62,617 nucleotides of DNA from positions 1-62,617 of the forward strand of contig NZ_JAUOEK010000152.1 in the NCBI RefSeq assembly GCF_030540835.1. Direction: 5' to 3'. Positions within the stretch are counted from its first letter, which is position 1; each line of letters opens with the position of its first letter. Made by a program: the position numbers and the translations under genes. Below the pieces are notes generated by a model. That model was not told the DNA's origin and ran no database searches. It saw only the letters and a program-made list of their open reading frames with translations. Positions 1 to 9,974 of the stretch are shown piece by piece. This DNA comes from Flavivirga aquimarina. GTDB lineage: Bacteria; Bacteroidota; Bacteroidia; Flavobacteriales; Flavobacteriaceae.

Positions 1-195
1 CTACGAAGAATTCTGTAATTTTATCTCTAAGCATAAAGGTTGTTTTTTGAGGTTAAACTAAAATTTGACACTTTAATTTACTCAAAATCAGCCTTTTTTG
101 CTAATAAATCTTGCATTAATTCTTATCCAAGATTCACGTTATATTAAGGTCTAAATGTATTTGATGCGTATTAATTCAAAAAAGACAATTACATG
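1..195. other. Left-edge intergenic stretch
   Basis: No full gene is visible. On the plus strand a reading frame enters from the window edge and stops at 59-61, giving about 19 residues ending in LRLN. This could be the tail of a gene lying outside the window, but it is too short to identify. The rest is AT-rich and lies downstream of the esterase gene stop. I see no convincing terminator hairpin here. Confidence 0.3.
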
Positions 196-1008
196 TTACT
201 TAGTAATTCGCAGCATTAATTTTCCCATTTTTTTTCCAAGCCATATTTGTGCTTCACTATTAAAATGAGTATTATCTTTTAATGTTTTTAGCTTGTTTGT
301 ATTTATTATAAACACATTTTTATCTGCTTTTGCTACTTTATCTTGAGCTTCTTGAACAACCTCTGTAAAATCAAAATTCCAAGGTGTTTTTTTTAAAAGA
401 GACTTGGAAATCCGCCCCATAACAATTGGTAAATCTTCTTTTTTTGTTTGTTTCCTCACATCTGCAAAAAGTAATTTCAAATTCTTTTCATAAGCACTAG
501 CCCATTCTATAGTTTCTGCATCAGATTCTCCTTGCATCCATAGCATACCACAAATCTCATAAGCAATGCCTTTTTCTTTTAAATTTTTAACTGCACGATC
601 TAAATTTTTAAGCAATCTGGAATACATAGGTTGCTCTGGCAGCCAATGTTTCCATAGCTTAGTGCCACCTCCTGATGTTTTTACTACTGCAATTGTGTGG
701 TTAGGATTTTTTTTTGAAAGTAAATGGGTGAAAGCTATTTCTGGTCCGAATTTATATTTTCTTCTTTCGGCAAAAGAATCGGTTCCTAAAACCACCCATT
801 TTTCTTTTTTATTATCCCAAGTTATAATATTTTCAGGGTGTGTTTGGTATTCCAGCGGAAGCTCTTCAGACAAACCACAACCATCCATATTAGATTGACC
901 TCCTAATAGAAATATTTTTACCGGTCTGGAAATTTCGATTTGCGAGATACCTGTACTTGTTACGCAAACAAGTACTAGGAATATAAGCCATTGCTTTTTA
1001 ATTTTCAT
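196..1008 (-). CDS. Sialate O-acetylesterase-like SGNH carbohydrate esterase
   Basis: The 270-residue protein begins with a cleavable signal peptide (residues 1-22, ending TGISQ), so it is probably periplasmic or exported. The block-I motif GGQSNMDG carries the likely nucleophile Ser39. A WMQGESDAET block lies mid-protein, and the DNTH near the C-terminus gives the Asp245/His248 pair. This is the layout of the SASA/DUF303 family, which removes O-acetyl groups from sialic acids or, more often in Bacteroidota PULs, from plant and algal polysaccharides. It is the last gene of the minus-strand PUL block, 32 bp after a sulfatase, and fits a de-acetylation step before depolymerisation. The substrate cannot be told from sequence. 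The length is typical for a single-domain member, and all catalytic blocks are intact. Confidence 0.85.
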   Translation of the reverse strand: MKIKKQWLIFLVLVCVTSTGISQIEISRPVKIFLLGGQSNMDGCGLSEELPLEYQTHPENIITWDNKKEKWVVLGTDSFAERRKYKFGPEIAFTHLLSKKNPNHTIAVVKTSGGGTKLWKHWLPEQPMYSRLLKNLDRAVKNLKEKGIAYEICGMLWMQGESDAETIEWASAYEKNLKLLFADVRKQTKKEDLPIVMGRISKSLLKKTPWNFDFTEVVQEAQDKVAKADKNVFIINTNKLKTLKDNTHFNSEAQIWLGKKMGKLMLRITK

Positions 1009-1040
1009 ACTTAAAACTCTAGTAACAGAATTATATTTGT

Positions 1041-2603
1041 TTAGTTCAACCTAACATCTACAACTGTGGTATCATTATATTTTTTTTGTAATTCCAACAA
1101 TTGTGCATACATGGTTTGAGTAATCCCTCCATACCCCTTTTTTCCATATAAATTATTGATTTCACCTGGGTCTTCTTCCAAATCGTATAGTTCCCACTGG
1201 TCTATATTATTATAAAAGTGAACCAATTTATGTTTATCTGTTCTAACACCGTAGTGTCTTTTAACATCATGAGGTCCGGGATATTCATAATAATGATAAT
1301 ACAAAGCATCTCGCCATGCACTACCCTTTTCTTCTTTTAATAAAGGCAGTAATGATTTTCCTTGCATATCTTGAGGAATCTTAGCACCAGCTAATTCTAA
1401 AATAGTAGGTGCATAATCTATATTTTGTACTAATTTATTAACAGTTCCTTTTTTAATTTTAGACGGCAACTTCATTACTAAAGGTGTACGAAATGACTCT
1501 TCATATATAAAACGTTTGTCGAACCAACCATGTTCCCCTAAATAGAAGCCTTGATCTGATGTATAAACTACTAAGGTGTTTTCTGCCAGCCCATTTTCTT
1601 CTAAATAATCTAAAACCTCCCCTACACTATCATCTACAGAGGCTATACATCTTAAATAATCTTCTAAATAACGTTGATAACTCCATTCTAATAATTCTTT
1701 TCCTGTAAGCTTAGCCTCTTTATAGGCATCTATTTCTTTTTTGTATGCTTTGTCCCAGGCAGCTCTTTGCTCCGGATTCATACGATTCATTTGATTCTCA
1801 AAGTATTTTCGCAAAGGCCCTTCTATCTCGCCTTCTTTATCAAGCATCTTTAAATCATTTACAGGGCAAAAGTCTTTCATGTGCATTCTTTGACTTGCAG
1901 CTGCTGTACGCCCCTCATAGTCATCATAAAAACTATCAGGAATTGGAAACTTTACATCATTGTATTTATCTAAATATTTTATATCGGGCATCCAACATCT
2001 ATGAGGTGCTTTATGATGCATTAAAAGTGCAAAAGGTTTTGTTGTATCTCTCTTTTTCAACCAGTCTAAACTATAATCAGTAATCAAACTAGTAACATAT
2101 CCTTCTTTTCTTGATTTCTGCCCCATTTCAATAAAATCTGGATTATAGTAATCTCCCTGTCCTGGTAAAATATTCCAATAATCAAAACCTGTAGGGTCGC
2201 TCCCCAAATGCCATTTCCCTATCATAGCTGTTTGGTAGCCTACTTGTCGCAACATCTTAGGAAAGGTTGGTTGGCTTCCATCAAATTGCTCTCCATTGTT
2301 ACGCTGTCCATTAAGATGTGAAAACTTACCTGTAAGCATAACTGCTCTACTTGGTGAACAGATAGAATTGGTTACAAAGCTTCTTGTAAACTTGACACCT
2401 TCGTTTGCTATTCTATCGATATTAGGTGTTTGGTTCAACTTACCATTGTAACAGCTCATGGCTTGGTAACCATGATCATCCGTCATGATATAAATTATAT
2501 TGGGTTGCTGTGCTTTCTTTTCTTTCTCAGGCTGCTTACATGACGTAAAGAAACCTGCAAACAATACTGCGATGTATATGGAAAATAGTCTTTTTTTATT
2601 CAT
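1041..2603 (-). CDS. S1-family sulfatase (lipoprotein)
   Basis: The 520-residue formylglycine-dependent sulfatase has a lipoprotein signal with lipobox FTSC (Cys22), placing it at a membrane, probably the periplasmic or outer face. The metal-binding TDD lies at residues 41-43. The sulfatase signature SICSPSRAVMLTG has Cys82, the residue converted to formylglycine. A GKWHLG block follows, and the C-terminal WELYDLEEDPGEINNLYG stretch matches the usual sulfatase tail (DUF4976-like). Long, full-length members of this type act on sulfated sugars. It sits between the esterase and the DUF1080 gene, all on one strand with short gaps, so it probably belongs to the PUL transcript. No formylglycine-generating enzyme is in the window, so maturation must depend on a gene elsewhere. 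Confidence 0.93.
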   Translation of the reverse strand: MNKKRLFSIYIAVLFAGFFTSCKQPEKEKKAQQPNIIYIMTDDHGYQAMSCYNGKLNQTPNIDRIANEGVKFTRSFVTNSICSPSRAVMLTGKFSHLNGQRNNGEQFDGSQPTFPKMLRQVGYQTAMIGKWHLGSDPTGFDYWNILPGQGDYYNPDFIEMGQKSRKEGYVTSLITDYSLDWLKKRDTTKPFALLMHHKAPHRCWMPDIKYLDKYNDVKFPIPDSFYDDYEGRTAAASQRMHMKDFCPVNDLKMLDKEGEIEGPLRKYFENQMNRMNPEQRAAWDKAYKKEIDAYKEAKLTGKELLEWSYQRYLEDYLRCIASVDDSVGEVLDYLEENGLAENTLVVYTSDQGFYLGEHGWFDKRFIYEESFRTPLVMKLPSKIKKGTVNKLVQNIDYAPTILELAGAKIPQDMQGKSLLPLLKEEKGSAWRDALYYHYYEYPGPHDVKRHYGVRTDKHKLVHFYNNIDQWELYDLEEDPGEINNLYGKKGYGGITQTMYAQLLELQKKYNDTTVVDVRLN

Positions 2604-2664
2604 TATAAAAAGGTGAATGTTAGTTACTAAGTACGCAAACAGAAATGCGGGTTAAAGACTTTTT

Positions 2665-3402
2665 CTACAACTCTTTAATCTTAATATTTTTGAACCATAT
2701 TTTACTCCCATGGTCTTGCAATCCAATAAATCCTGTTTTTGATTTTCCATAAGCTGGAAAGTTCTTCCATTTACCTTTTGCGACTTTAGAGTCCCATTCA
2801 TCATTCCAAGCTGTAAACTCTACAATCTTTTTTCCGTTAAGGTAATGGGTTACTTTACCTTTATTAAAGACTATTCTCGAACTATTCCAAGTATTAATTG
2901 GGTTTAGATTTTTTTGAGTAGAATCTGCTGGTGTCATGGCATAATCTGCTCCTGTTGAATTGTACGGTGTTACCCCGCCTGGAAACCCCAAATCATCAAT
3001 AATTTGGTATTCAGGACCCGAAAAATACGTAGCCTCCAACTCCGGAGCTTCAACTATGTGATATAATATCCCACTGTTTCCTTCTGGTGCTAATTTCCAT
3101 TCTAACTTAAGATCAAAATTATCATATTTATCGGTTGTTATAATATCTCCCATTATATCGCCTCCAGCTCCAATAGTCATTAAAGTTCCTTCTTCTACTT
3201 TCCAGGCTACAGGCATATCATTAGTTTTATAACCTCTCCAACCATTAGTTGTTTTTCCATCAAATAATAATTTCCAGCCGTCTTCTTTTTCCTGTTTAGT
3301 TAAAACATTGTCTTGAGCGGTATTTGTATTACATCCCATTAGAAAAATACAGCTTATGATTAATAGAATTAAAAAATTACGGTTTTTGATTAAATTTTTC
3401 AT
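2665..3402 (-). CDS. DUF1080 (3-keto-disaccharide hydrolase family) lipoprotein
   Basis: The 245-residue protein has a lipobox LMGC (Cys24), followed by a single DUF1080 domain (about residues 40-245) of concanavalin-like beta-sandwich type. Visible family marks are GWKLLFDGKTTNGWRG, the GGDIMGDI stretch, LEWKLAPEGNSGILY, PEYQIIDD and the C-terminal GFIGLQDHGSKIWFKNIKIKEL. The family has been named 3-keto-disaccharide hydrolase because characterised members cleave glycosides whose sugar was first oxidised at C3. The same gene block holds a GMC oxidoreductase with a gluconate-dehydrogenase-3-like partner, the expected oxidising half of such a pathway. The link is inferred from family membership and gene neighbourhood, not shown directly. 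The length is normal for a single-domain member. Confidence 0.88.
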   Translation of the reverse strand: MKNLIKNRNFLILLIISCIFLMGCNTNTAQDNVLTKQEKEDGWKLLFDGKTTNGWRGYKTNDMPVAWKVEEGTLMTIGAGGDIMGDIITTDKYDNFDLKLEWKLAPEGNSGILYHIVEAPELEATYFSGPEYQIIDDLGFPGGVTPYNSTGADYAMTPADSTQKNLNPINTWNSSRIVFNKGKVTHYLNGKKIVEFTAWNDEWDSKVAKGKWKNFPAYGKSKTGFIGLQDHGSKIWFKNIKIKEL

Positions 3403-3420
3403 TAGATTTTTATTAAAAGT

Positions 3421-6400
3421 TTATTCGAATTTTAGGTCAACTGAAGAAAGCCATTTTCGTCGAAGATACTCTTCAATTCCTTTTCTTTCCCAATTTGTAA
3501 GTGCTCTATTTATAAATATCATTTCGGCTACAGATGCTTCCCATAAACCCTCTACTCTACTGAAAGGTATATTGGATTTCGATTCTAATTCTACAGTAAG
3601 AATACAATAATCCATAGGGTTAGCTGTTGTAAAAGGATCTATTTTCTTACCATTAAGATACACCTTGCCATTTTTGGTTTTTTCATCAATTGTATCTTCA
3701 TCAAAAATCGCTTTTTTAGAGTCCTTGCTTTTTCCTATAATACCGTTCAACGCTCTATATGGACTTGCTCCGGGAAAAGACATAGAGCTTTCTTTATAAA
3801 CTAATATGATGGTTTGATAATCTACAACCTTTTCTTTCATCACAGACACCCATACATGATCTAAAGCCGCAACTCCTTTACCATTTATTTTATTAGGTTC
3901 GTACTTAACAAATATGCTATTGGGCGTGTTACGCGATTTATCTTTCCATGTTTTAACTGGGCCTCTTTCGGGCGCAATCACATCTGTTTTTCTATCTCCA
4001 TTTATGTCGCTGGCATCAAACCAAAGGAGCATACTTTCTCTTTCTAATTCTAATGGGTTTATGGCAACTTTTCTTTTATCTGCAATGTCACCTACCGCAA
4101 AACCAATTCTATTTACACTCTCTGCTTTTGTTAAATTATTTTTTGCAGATACATAGTAATTACCTTTAGTTTTAGGAGAAAATGTATTACCGGTATGTAT
4201 TGGGAATTCATAGGCTTCTCCTTTATAGGCATTAGCATCTTCTGTATACCATTTGTAAATATAATCTTTTAAGGGGTTTACTATTTTCAATGTCTGTGCA
4301 TCAACTGTATCTAATTCTATATTGTTTATTTCAAATGGATAAACTTCTGGAATGGCAACCATACCCTGTCTCACATTTTTATTAGCATCAGTAACCACAA
4401 AACTATAATTATCTGGCGATAGGTTTATCCTTTCTTTTTTACTAACTGGCACTGTCTTAACTGTTGAGGGTACTCTAATGTAATCTATATTGGGTAATGA
4501 CTGACCGTTAGAAACTAGTGTTATCTTGTTATAACCTTCTTTTAAATAAACATTAATGACTGATGAATCCCAACCCGTATATAAGGGACGTGTTTGATTA
4601 AAGCGCATAGATTCGTTTTCCAGCACCTCATTGATTGAAATTTGTGCATAAGAACCTTTCATTAAAATACCTCCATAAATAACTTCTACCGGATATATTC
4701 CGCTGTTTGCTACCTCAACATTCCATGAAACTTTGCCTTCTTGATTTTTAAAATGTACAAATGAATTATTACTGGCACTTAGAATGGTTTTTATTTCATA
4801 ATCTGATATTTCGAATGTAGCATTTTCGGCTTCGTAAATTTGATTAGCTCCATAGTTAAATTTAGCATTTTTCCATTGTACATGGTAAGGTGGAGTTCCT
4901 CCTGTAAATTGCAACGCTACTGCTCCATTATTCTTCTTAATTTCTGAAGCTTTAATAGTTGTTATAATTTCTATTGCTTCATCTTTTTTCTTAGCTTTAG
5001 TGGTCTTATTTTTTTCTAAACGACTCTTATAGATCGTATAATGGGCTTTTGCTTTTCTATATTCACTATCAATCACTGTTAAATCGTATATACCTACCCC
5101 GGCATCTTTCAATATGTCATCGGTACCCCCGGTAGACCACATATAATTATAGGGAGGCTTCCCTCCTGTAATAGTTGGTTTAATTGTATTAGACGTCTCT
5201 GATTTTTTATCTTTTTGTTTTGCGTCTAATGTTACTACCAACTTTTTAGCATTAGATGTCGGTGATGTATTTGAAATATTCCAAGTAACTTCAAATTTAG
5301 GAAACTTGGCATACGGTGGATCGGGTCTTATATAACTTGTTTCATCTGTAATGGAACAAGTTAATTTATATTGGGATATCGCTCCAAATTCAACATCTAT
5401 TTCGTCTATATTGGTTGCTATTATTTTTCCATTTAAAATCCATCTAACTACCTGCGTATTTGGTTGTGGTGTAATATGATCTACTGCAAAATGTAATTTG
5501 GTCTTTCCATCTATATTAATCGAAGTATTGCTAGGACTTATATGATTAATAGGGTTTACCAAATCGTATACTCTCATAGACACTCGCTGGTCGCATACTG
5601 GGCACATTTCTTCGGTATTATCAAACACCCCTGCCCCCATAATACAACCTTGTGCTGTTGGCCGGAAATAATTAATTAAATGGTATTGATTTCCTTCAAA
5701 AGCACCCACTTTGTCTAAATATTCTTGTTCGTATGGTGTTGGTAGTGGTGTTGTTGGTTCTATCCACTTTTTCCATTTTATTTTATCGCGTTCATGCTCA
5801 ATATCGGAAGCATATGTAGGAAACGCACTTGTCCCAGTGGCTACTGCTGTGTATTCATCGCCAAGGCTCATACATGTATGTGAGATTTCATGTAGCATTT
5901 TCCCTATTCCATTACCTGCTATAACAGCTGTTCCATATCTTTTTTCCAGGTTTCTGGCAGCTCCACCGCCTCCTTTATCTCTATTAGGCATCACTAAAAA
6001 AGTAACCCATCCTTTGTGTTCATCTTTCCAAGGTAAAAACAACTTATCGCGAATTGCATCTACTGCTTGAACATCTATACCTTTTTTCCATTCTGGAACA
6101 TCTGGAACCCATAGTCCGTATACATTAAAAAACTCTTTATAGTTTGCATAGGCTGTTTTTGCTCGCTCATCTCCATAAGTTAAAGCTGCTACTAATGAAT
6201 TATTGATATCTTTAATAAATTCATCTCTCATAGCCGGTGAATTATAAGGCTCACTCTCAGATGATGTCCATTGGTTCATAATAACCACATTGATTCTGTT
6301 ATCCTTATCCCCTGTTATTTGAATAGGTATTAACTCAGATTTTTCAATTAATGCATCAATCTCCTTTTCACTCCATATTTTTTTGGGATATTTTCGATTT

Positions 6401-6462
6401 TGAGAAAACATTAAAGACACTATTCCCAGAAATAGAAAACATACTACAAACCGCTTACTCAT
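3421..6462 (-). CDS. Multidomain M64-type metallopeptidase with SprB-like repeats, CBM and LamG-like domains
   Basis: The 1013-residue secreted protein has a signal peptide of about 1-20. The N-terminal third contains the zinc motif HEISH (His191, Glu192, His195) followed by GDEY (202-204), and later a CPVC pair. This matches peptidase family M64 (IgA peptidase type), whose zinc site reads HExxH then DEY. Residues around 405-545 hold two segments with GGKPPYNYMWS and GGTPPYHVQW, resembling SprB-type surface repeats. The next region (about 545-665) starts YEAENATFE and looks like a CBM6/35-type carbohydrate-binding module. The C-terminal ~180 residues (LLWFDASDINGD up to EYLRRKW) look like a LamG-type beta-sandwich. 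Lying between sulfatases and a DUF1080 gene, it may cut a glycoprotein or the protein part of a sulfated matrix. No type IX C-terminal sorting domain is obvious. Confidence 0.8.
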   Translation of the reverse strand: MSKRFVVCFLFLGIVSLMFSQNRKYPKKIWSEKEIDALIEKSELIPIQITGDKDNRINVVIMNQWTSSESEPYNSPAMRDEFIKDINNSLVAALTYGDERAKTAYANYKEFFNVYGLWVPDVPEWKKGIDVQAVDAIRDKLFLPWKDEHKGWVTFLVMPNRDKGGGGAARNLEKRYGTAVIAGNGIGKMLHEISHTCMSLGDEYTAVATGTSAFPTYASDIEHERDKIKWKKWIEPTTPLPTPYEQEYLDKVGAFEGNQYHLINYFRPTAQGCIMGAGVFDNTEEMCPVCDQRVSMRVYDLVNPINHISPSNTSINIDGKTKLHFAVDHITPQPNTQVVRWILNGKIIATNIDEIDVEFGAISQYKLTCSITDETSYIRPDPPYAKFPKFEVTWNISNTSPTSNAKKLVVTLDAKQKDKKSETSNTIKPTITGGKPPYNYMWSTGGTDDILKDAGVGIYDLTVIDSEYRKAKAHYTIYKSRLEKNKTTKAKKKDEAIEIITTIKASEIKKNNGAVALQFTGGTPPYHVQWKNAKFNYGANQIYEAENATFEISDYEIKTILSASNNSFVHFKNQEGKVSWNVEVANSGIYPVEVIYGGILMKGSYAQISINEVLENESMRFNQTRPLYTGWDSSVINVYLKEGYNKITLVSNGQSLPNIDYIRVPSTVKTVPVSKKERINLSPDNYSFVVTDANKNVRQGMVAIPEVYPFEINNIELDTVDAQTLKIVNPLKDYIYKWYTEDANAYKGEAYEFPIHTGNTFSPKTKGNYYVSAKNNLTKAESVNRIGFAVGDIADKRKVAINPLELERESMLLWFDASDINGDRKTDVIAPERGPVKTWKDKSRNTPNSIFVKYEPNKINGKGVAALDHVWVSVMKEKVVDYQTIILVYKESSMSFPGASPYRALNGIIGKSKDSKKAIFDEDTIDEKTKNGKVYLNGKKIDPFTTANPMDYCILTVELESKSNIPFSRVEGLWEASVAEMIFINRALTNWERKGIEEYLRRKWLSSVDLKFE

Positions 6463-6607
6463 TGTATTAATATTTTGTATTAAAACACTTTCTTAATATT
6501 GATAATTCCTAATTTTTAGGACAAAAACAGTTGATAAAAATACGTTTTAAAAGGCTTTTATAGAATACAAAATTATCTATGTAGTATAGTATATTTACAA
6601 ATTACTA

Positions 6608-8005
6608 TTATTCTATAATTCTTTGCGTCATTAGTTTATTTATCACCGAATCACATTTATGAGCATAGGATACTATTTTATCTGCATACTTTTTATCTAA
6701 TGCCAGGTTATTCGTTTCATAAAAATCTTCTTTATGATTATATAATTCTACATATTCTGGATTAGCTTCGTACCTTATGTATTTCCATGTTTCATCTCTA
6801 AAACACTCTGTCTTTGGCAATAAAGAAACGCCTTCTCTTTGATGTTCGAAAAAAGCTGACTGACGCCAATCTTCAATATCTTTATTATAAAAAGTTGCAA
6901 GACTTTCTCCTTGATAAACTTTTGGGATGTCTATCCCTGCATATTCCAATATAGTTGGTGCGATATCAAGATTTAGCACCATCTCATCAAAAGTTTTCGC
7001 CTTTGATGGTTCAGACTCTCTTGGGTCATAAATTACTAACGGCACACGTAGCGATTGTTCGTGCATTAACCATTTGCCAGAAAACCCTCTTTCTCCAATA
7101 TAATAACCATTATCACCCATAAAAATAATTACTGTGTTATCTGCTAAGCCTTCTTCTTTTAATGTCTTTCTTATTCTTCCTATAACACTGTCTACCGTAC
7201 TAATCATCCTATAATATCCTTTCACCATTTTTTGGTATTTGTCGGGTGTATCATAACGCCAATACCATCTTTTCCTGTTCATAGTTTGCTTCATAAATTC
7301 GGGCAAGGCATCAAAAAAAGCTGGATCTGCAGTAAGGGGGGTAGGAATTTCATCGTCAACATAAAGACTGTCTACATATTTAGGCCAAAAGTATTGCTCC
7401 TCGGCACTATCGTCTGCATGGGGAGACCAAAATGATAGTGATAGACAAAAGGGTTTATCATTATCAGATTTTATAAAGTCTATAGCATGATTTCCATGAA
7501 TATCTGCAAGATGTACTTCTTTTCCATCTTCTTCTATTAAATATGGCCAACGTGTTTTTATACAAGTATCAAATAAAGAATCTTCAATGCCTTTATTCAC
7601 TTTTACTCCAAATTTACCTATCATACCTGTTCTATAACCTGATTTTTTTAGTAAATATGGATAACTTTTATACATATAGCCATTATTTAAACTTGGCTTT
7701 CCGAAATTAAAGTCATGTGTTCTTTCGTATAACCCTGTAAATATGGTAGCTCTACTTGCTGTACATATGGGTGTTGTTACGAAAGCGTTTTTAAAATACA
7801 GACCGGTACTGGCAAGTTCATCCATATTGGGAGTTTTAATTATGGTATTACCTGCATACCCTAAAGCATCCCATCGTTGATCGTCTGTGAGAATAAAAAT
7901 TATATTTGGTCTTTCTTTTTCTTTAATCTCCTTTTCTTGATAGCTTTTATTTTTACACGCTAATACAAGTCCTGCCAATAGAAAAAAAACTATTATATTT
8001 TTCAT
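6608..8005 (-). CDS. S1-family sulfatase (lipoprotein, CTASR signature)
   Basis: The 465-residue sulfatase has a lipobox VLAC (Cys17). The metal-binding DD lies at 41-42 in the motif FILTDDQRWDALGY. The active-site signature is ICTASRATIFTGLY with Cys81 as the formylglycine precursor. The third signature residue is Ala instead of the common Pro; this C-x-A-S-R form occurs in part of the S1 family and is still modified by aerobic maturases. A GKFGV stretch takes the place of the usual GKWHLG. It lies 41 bp downstream of the next sulfatase in the transcription direction and is 145 bp from the M64-type gene, where a separate promoter could fit. It is intact, with the usual C-terminal VELYNHKEDFYETNNLA tail. 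Confidence 0.92.
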   Translation of the reverse strand: MKNIIVFFLLAGLVLACKNKSYQEKEIKEKERPNIIFILTDDQRWDALGYAGNTIIKTPNMDELASTGLYFKNAFVTTPICTASRATIFTGLYERTHDFNFGKPSLNNGYMYKSYPYLLKKSGYRTGMIGKFGVKVNKGIEDSLFDTCIKTRWPYLIEEDGKEVHLADIHGNHAIDFIKSDNDKPFCLSLSFWSPHADDSAEEQYFWPKYVDSLYVDDEIPTPLTADPAFFDALPEFMKQTMNRKRWYWRYDTPDKYQKMVKGYYRMISTVDSVIGRIRKTLKEEGLADNTVIIFMGDNGYYIGERGFSGKWLMHEQSLRVPLVIYDPRESEPSKAKTFDEMVLNLDIAPTILEYAGIDIPKVYQGESLATFYNKDIEDWRQSAFFEHQREGVSLLPKTECFRDETWKYIRYEANPEYVELYNHKEDFYETNNLALDKKYADKIVSYAHKCDSVINKLMTQRIIE

Positions 8006-8045
8006 AATTTTATTTATTTAAACCTGAGTATTTATTGAAAATATA

Positions 8046-9896
8046 TTAATCAAAGAGTATCACTTTTTGTTTATAATTGTCTTTTAACAGCCTGTCGGGT
8101 ACAGATGCTACATAATCTTTTATTTTTGGTTCTTCTCCTTTTCCTATATAATTTACATATATACATTCTGTACTAAAGGTTTTGCTACTTCCTTTTAATT
8201 TAAAATAGGTTTCAAAACATGTCGTACCTGCTTTTAGATTAAGCTCAAACTTTACTGTTTTCATATCATTAGTTACGGTAGCTGTTTTGTAAATATTCCC
8301 AACATTTAAATGAACATTTTCAATGTCTACTTCTTGGTCACCACGCCTGTTTTCTACTATCCTTTTTTCCGATTCCTGAGGCCAACGATTCAAATTCACT
8401 TCATATTTTCCATCTCGTGCCACATTAACGACCCATATTTTTTTTCCATTGCGAGTATGGGCATCGTGAGCATATAGGCTTACTGGGTTTTCGTATGGTG
8501 TTCCAATATATATTTTGGCATATTTATCAAAATCTACAGAAACATCTTCCCACCAGTTCTCATACCTATGATATAAATCCTTAACGATATTTGGATGTTG
8601 TTTAACGACATTTGTTTTTTGTTCTGGATCGGTTTTTATATTATACAATTCGTCTGTTTCCCTTTTAACAAGTCGCCATTGCTCTGTTAAAACTTGATAT
8701 TCTTTATCTTTTACAGGGTATTCAACACGTTGGTTATGTATAAACAACGTCCTGTCATCCAACCATTCTTTATTTGATCCATCTAGAAGCGGCGTTAAAT
8801 TTCTGCCATCTATTTTAAGTGTGTCATCAATATTTAACTTGCATAAATCAATTAAGGTTGGCATAACATCAATGTGTGCTGTTAGTACATCTATATCTTT
8901 ACCTCCTTTTATATTACCCTTAGGCCAACGAATAAAAAACGGTACATGTTGCGCATTTTCATATCCCCATATTTTACCTCCTCGCATACCACTACTATAC
9001 CCTTCTTTAACTAAACCTGTTTCAAAATCAATAACGATACCCCCAAACCATGGACAAGGCCCATTATCCGTCATAAAAATGACAATGGTATTTTCCTCTA
9101 ATCCCATATTCTTAACTTCTTTAAACAAAACTCCTATATCTTCATCAATCTTACTTATCATTCCATAATAGCTAGCTAGACGCCCAGAAACCTGTTTTTT
9201 ATAAGGCTCTATATACTTTTCATCTACTAAAAGTGGTGCATGTGGTAAATTTGTAGATATGTAACAAAAAAATGGTTTGTCTTTGTTTTTTTTGATATAA
9301 TTTATTGCTTCACCAAACCATACTGTATTGCAATACCCATCGTACTTTTTAAATACTCCTTTATGTTTATAAGTATCGTCATCATAATTATTCCCCCAAT
9401 AGTCGGGGTTCTGCCCAATACCGCCACCACCATGTACAATAGCTTCTTTAAAACCGCGATCTATGGGCCGAAAGGGATAATTTTCCCCTAAGTGCCATTT
9501 TCCAAATACTGCTGTTTCGTAACCATTATCCTTAAATAGTTCTGGCATGGTTACCATGCCTTCTTTTAATAAAGATCGACCTCCTATAGTATGCCAAACA
9601 CCTGCACGGGCAGAATAATTTCCTGTTAGTAAAGCAGATCTGGTAGGTGAACATGATGGATCTACATGAAAGTCTGTAAAACGAATACTCTTTCTGTAAA
9701 ACTCATCTATTATTGGTGTTTTTACATACGGGTTTCCGTGACAACTAAGGTCTCCGTACCCTTGATCGTCAGTCATAATAATAATGACATTAGGCTTCTT
9801 GGTATCTACATTTGATACAGTTGTTTTATGTTCTTCCTTACAACTAAAAAAGACAAAACATAAAGCCACTATTACTTTAAGGTTTGTCTTTTTCAT
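8046..9896 (-). CDS. Arylsulfatase A-like sulfatase with extra C-terminal domain (lipoprotein)
   Basis: The 616-residue sulfatase has a lipobox FFSC (Cys19). The metal-binding DD sits in IIMTDDQGYGDL (43-44). The signature SCSPTRSALLTGNY has Cys82, giving the arylsulfatase A type C-S-P-T-R variant. GKWHLG follows at about residue 126. The sulfatase core ends near residue 450 with LYNIKTDPEQKTNVV. A further ~150 residues (WWEDVSVDF onward) look like a beta-rich appended domain found in some PUL arylsulfatases; its role is unknown. It is the first of the sulfatases to be transcribed after the ROK regulator, 78 bp away. Three sulfatases with three signature variants in one locus suggest several sulfate positions on the target glycan. 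Confidence 0.92.
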   Translation of the reverse strand: MKKTNLKVIVALCFVFFSCKEEHKTTVSNVDTKKPNVIIIMTDDQGYGDLSCHGNPYVKTPIIDEFYRKSIRFTDFHVDPSCSPTRSALLTGNYSARAGVWHTIGGRSLLKEGMVTMPELFKDNGYETAVFGKWHLGENYPFRPIDRGFKEAIVHGGGGIGQNPDYWGNNYDDDTYKHKGVFKKYDGYCNTVWFGEAINYIKKNKDKPFFCYISTNLPHAPLLVDEKYIEPYKKQVSGRLASYYGMISKIDEDIGVLFKEVKNMGLEENTIVIFMTDNGPCPWFGGIVIDFETGLVKEGYSSGMRGGKIWGYENAQHVPFFIRWPKGNIKGGKDIDVLTAHIDVMPTLIDLCKLNIDDTLKIDGRNLTPLLDGSNKEWLDDRTLFIHNQRVEYPVKDKEYQVLTEQWRLVKRETDELYNIKTDPEQKTNVVKQHPNIVKDLYHRYENWWEDVSVDFDKYAKIYIGTPYENPVSLYAHDAHTRNGKKIWVVNVARDGKYEVNLNRWPQESEKRIVENRRGDQEVDIENVHLNVGNIYKTATVTNDMKTVKFELNLKAGTTCFETYFKLKGSSKTFSTECIYVNYIGKGEEPKIKDYVASVPDRLLKDNYKQKVILFD

Positions 9897-9974
9897 TTGC
9901 TATTAATAAATTTAATTAAACCAATATTACATTGATAGGATACTTGAGGTTAAGCTAACCTTTTACTTAGAAAA

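Noticed and set aside
3356-3610. Plus-strand 84-residue frame across the DUF1080/M64 junction
   Set aside because: It overlaps two well-supported minus-strand genes and has no recognisable motif.
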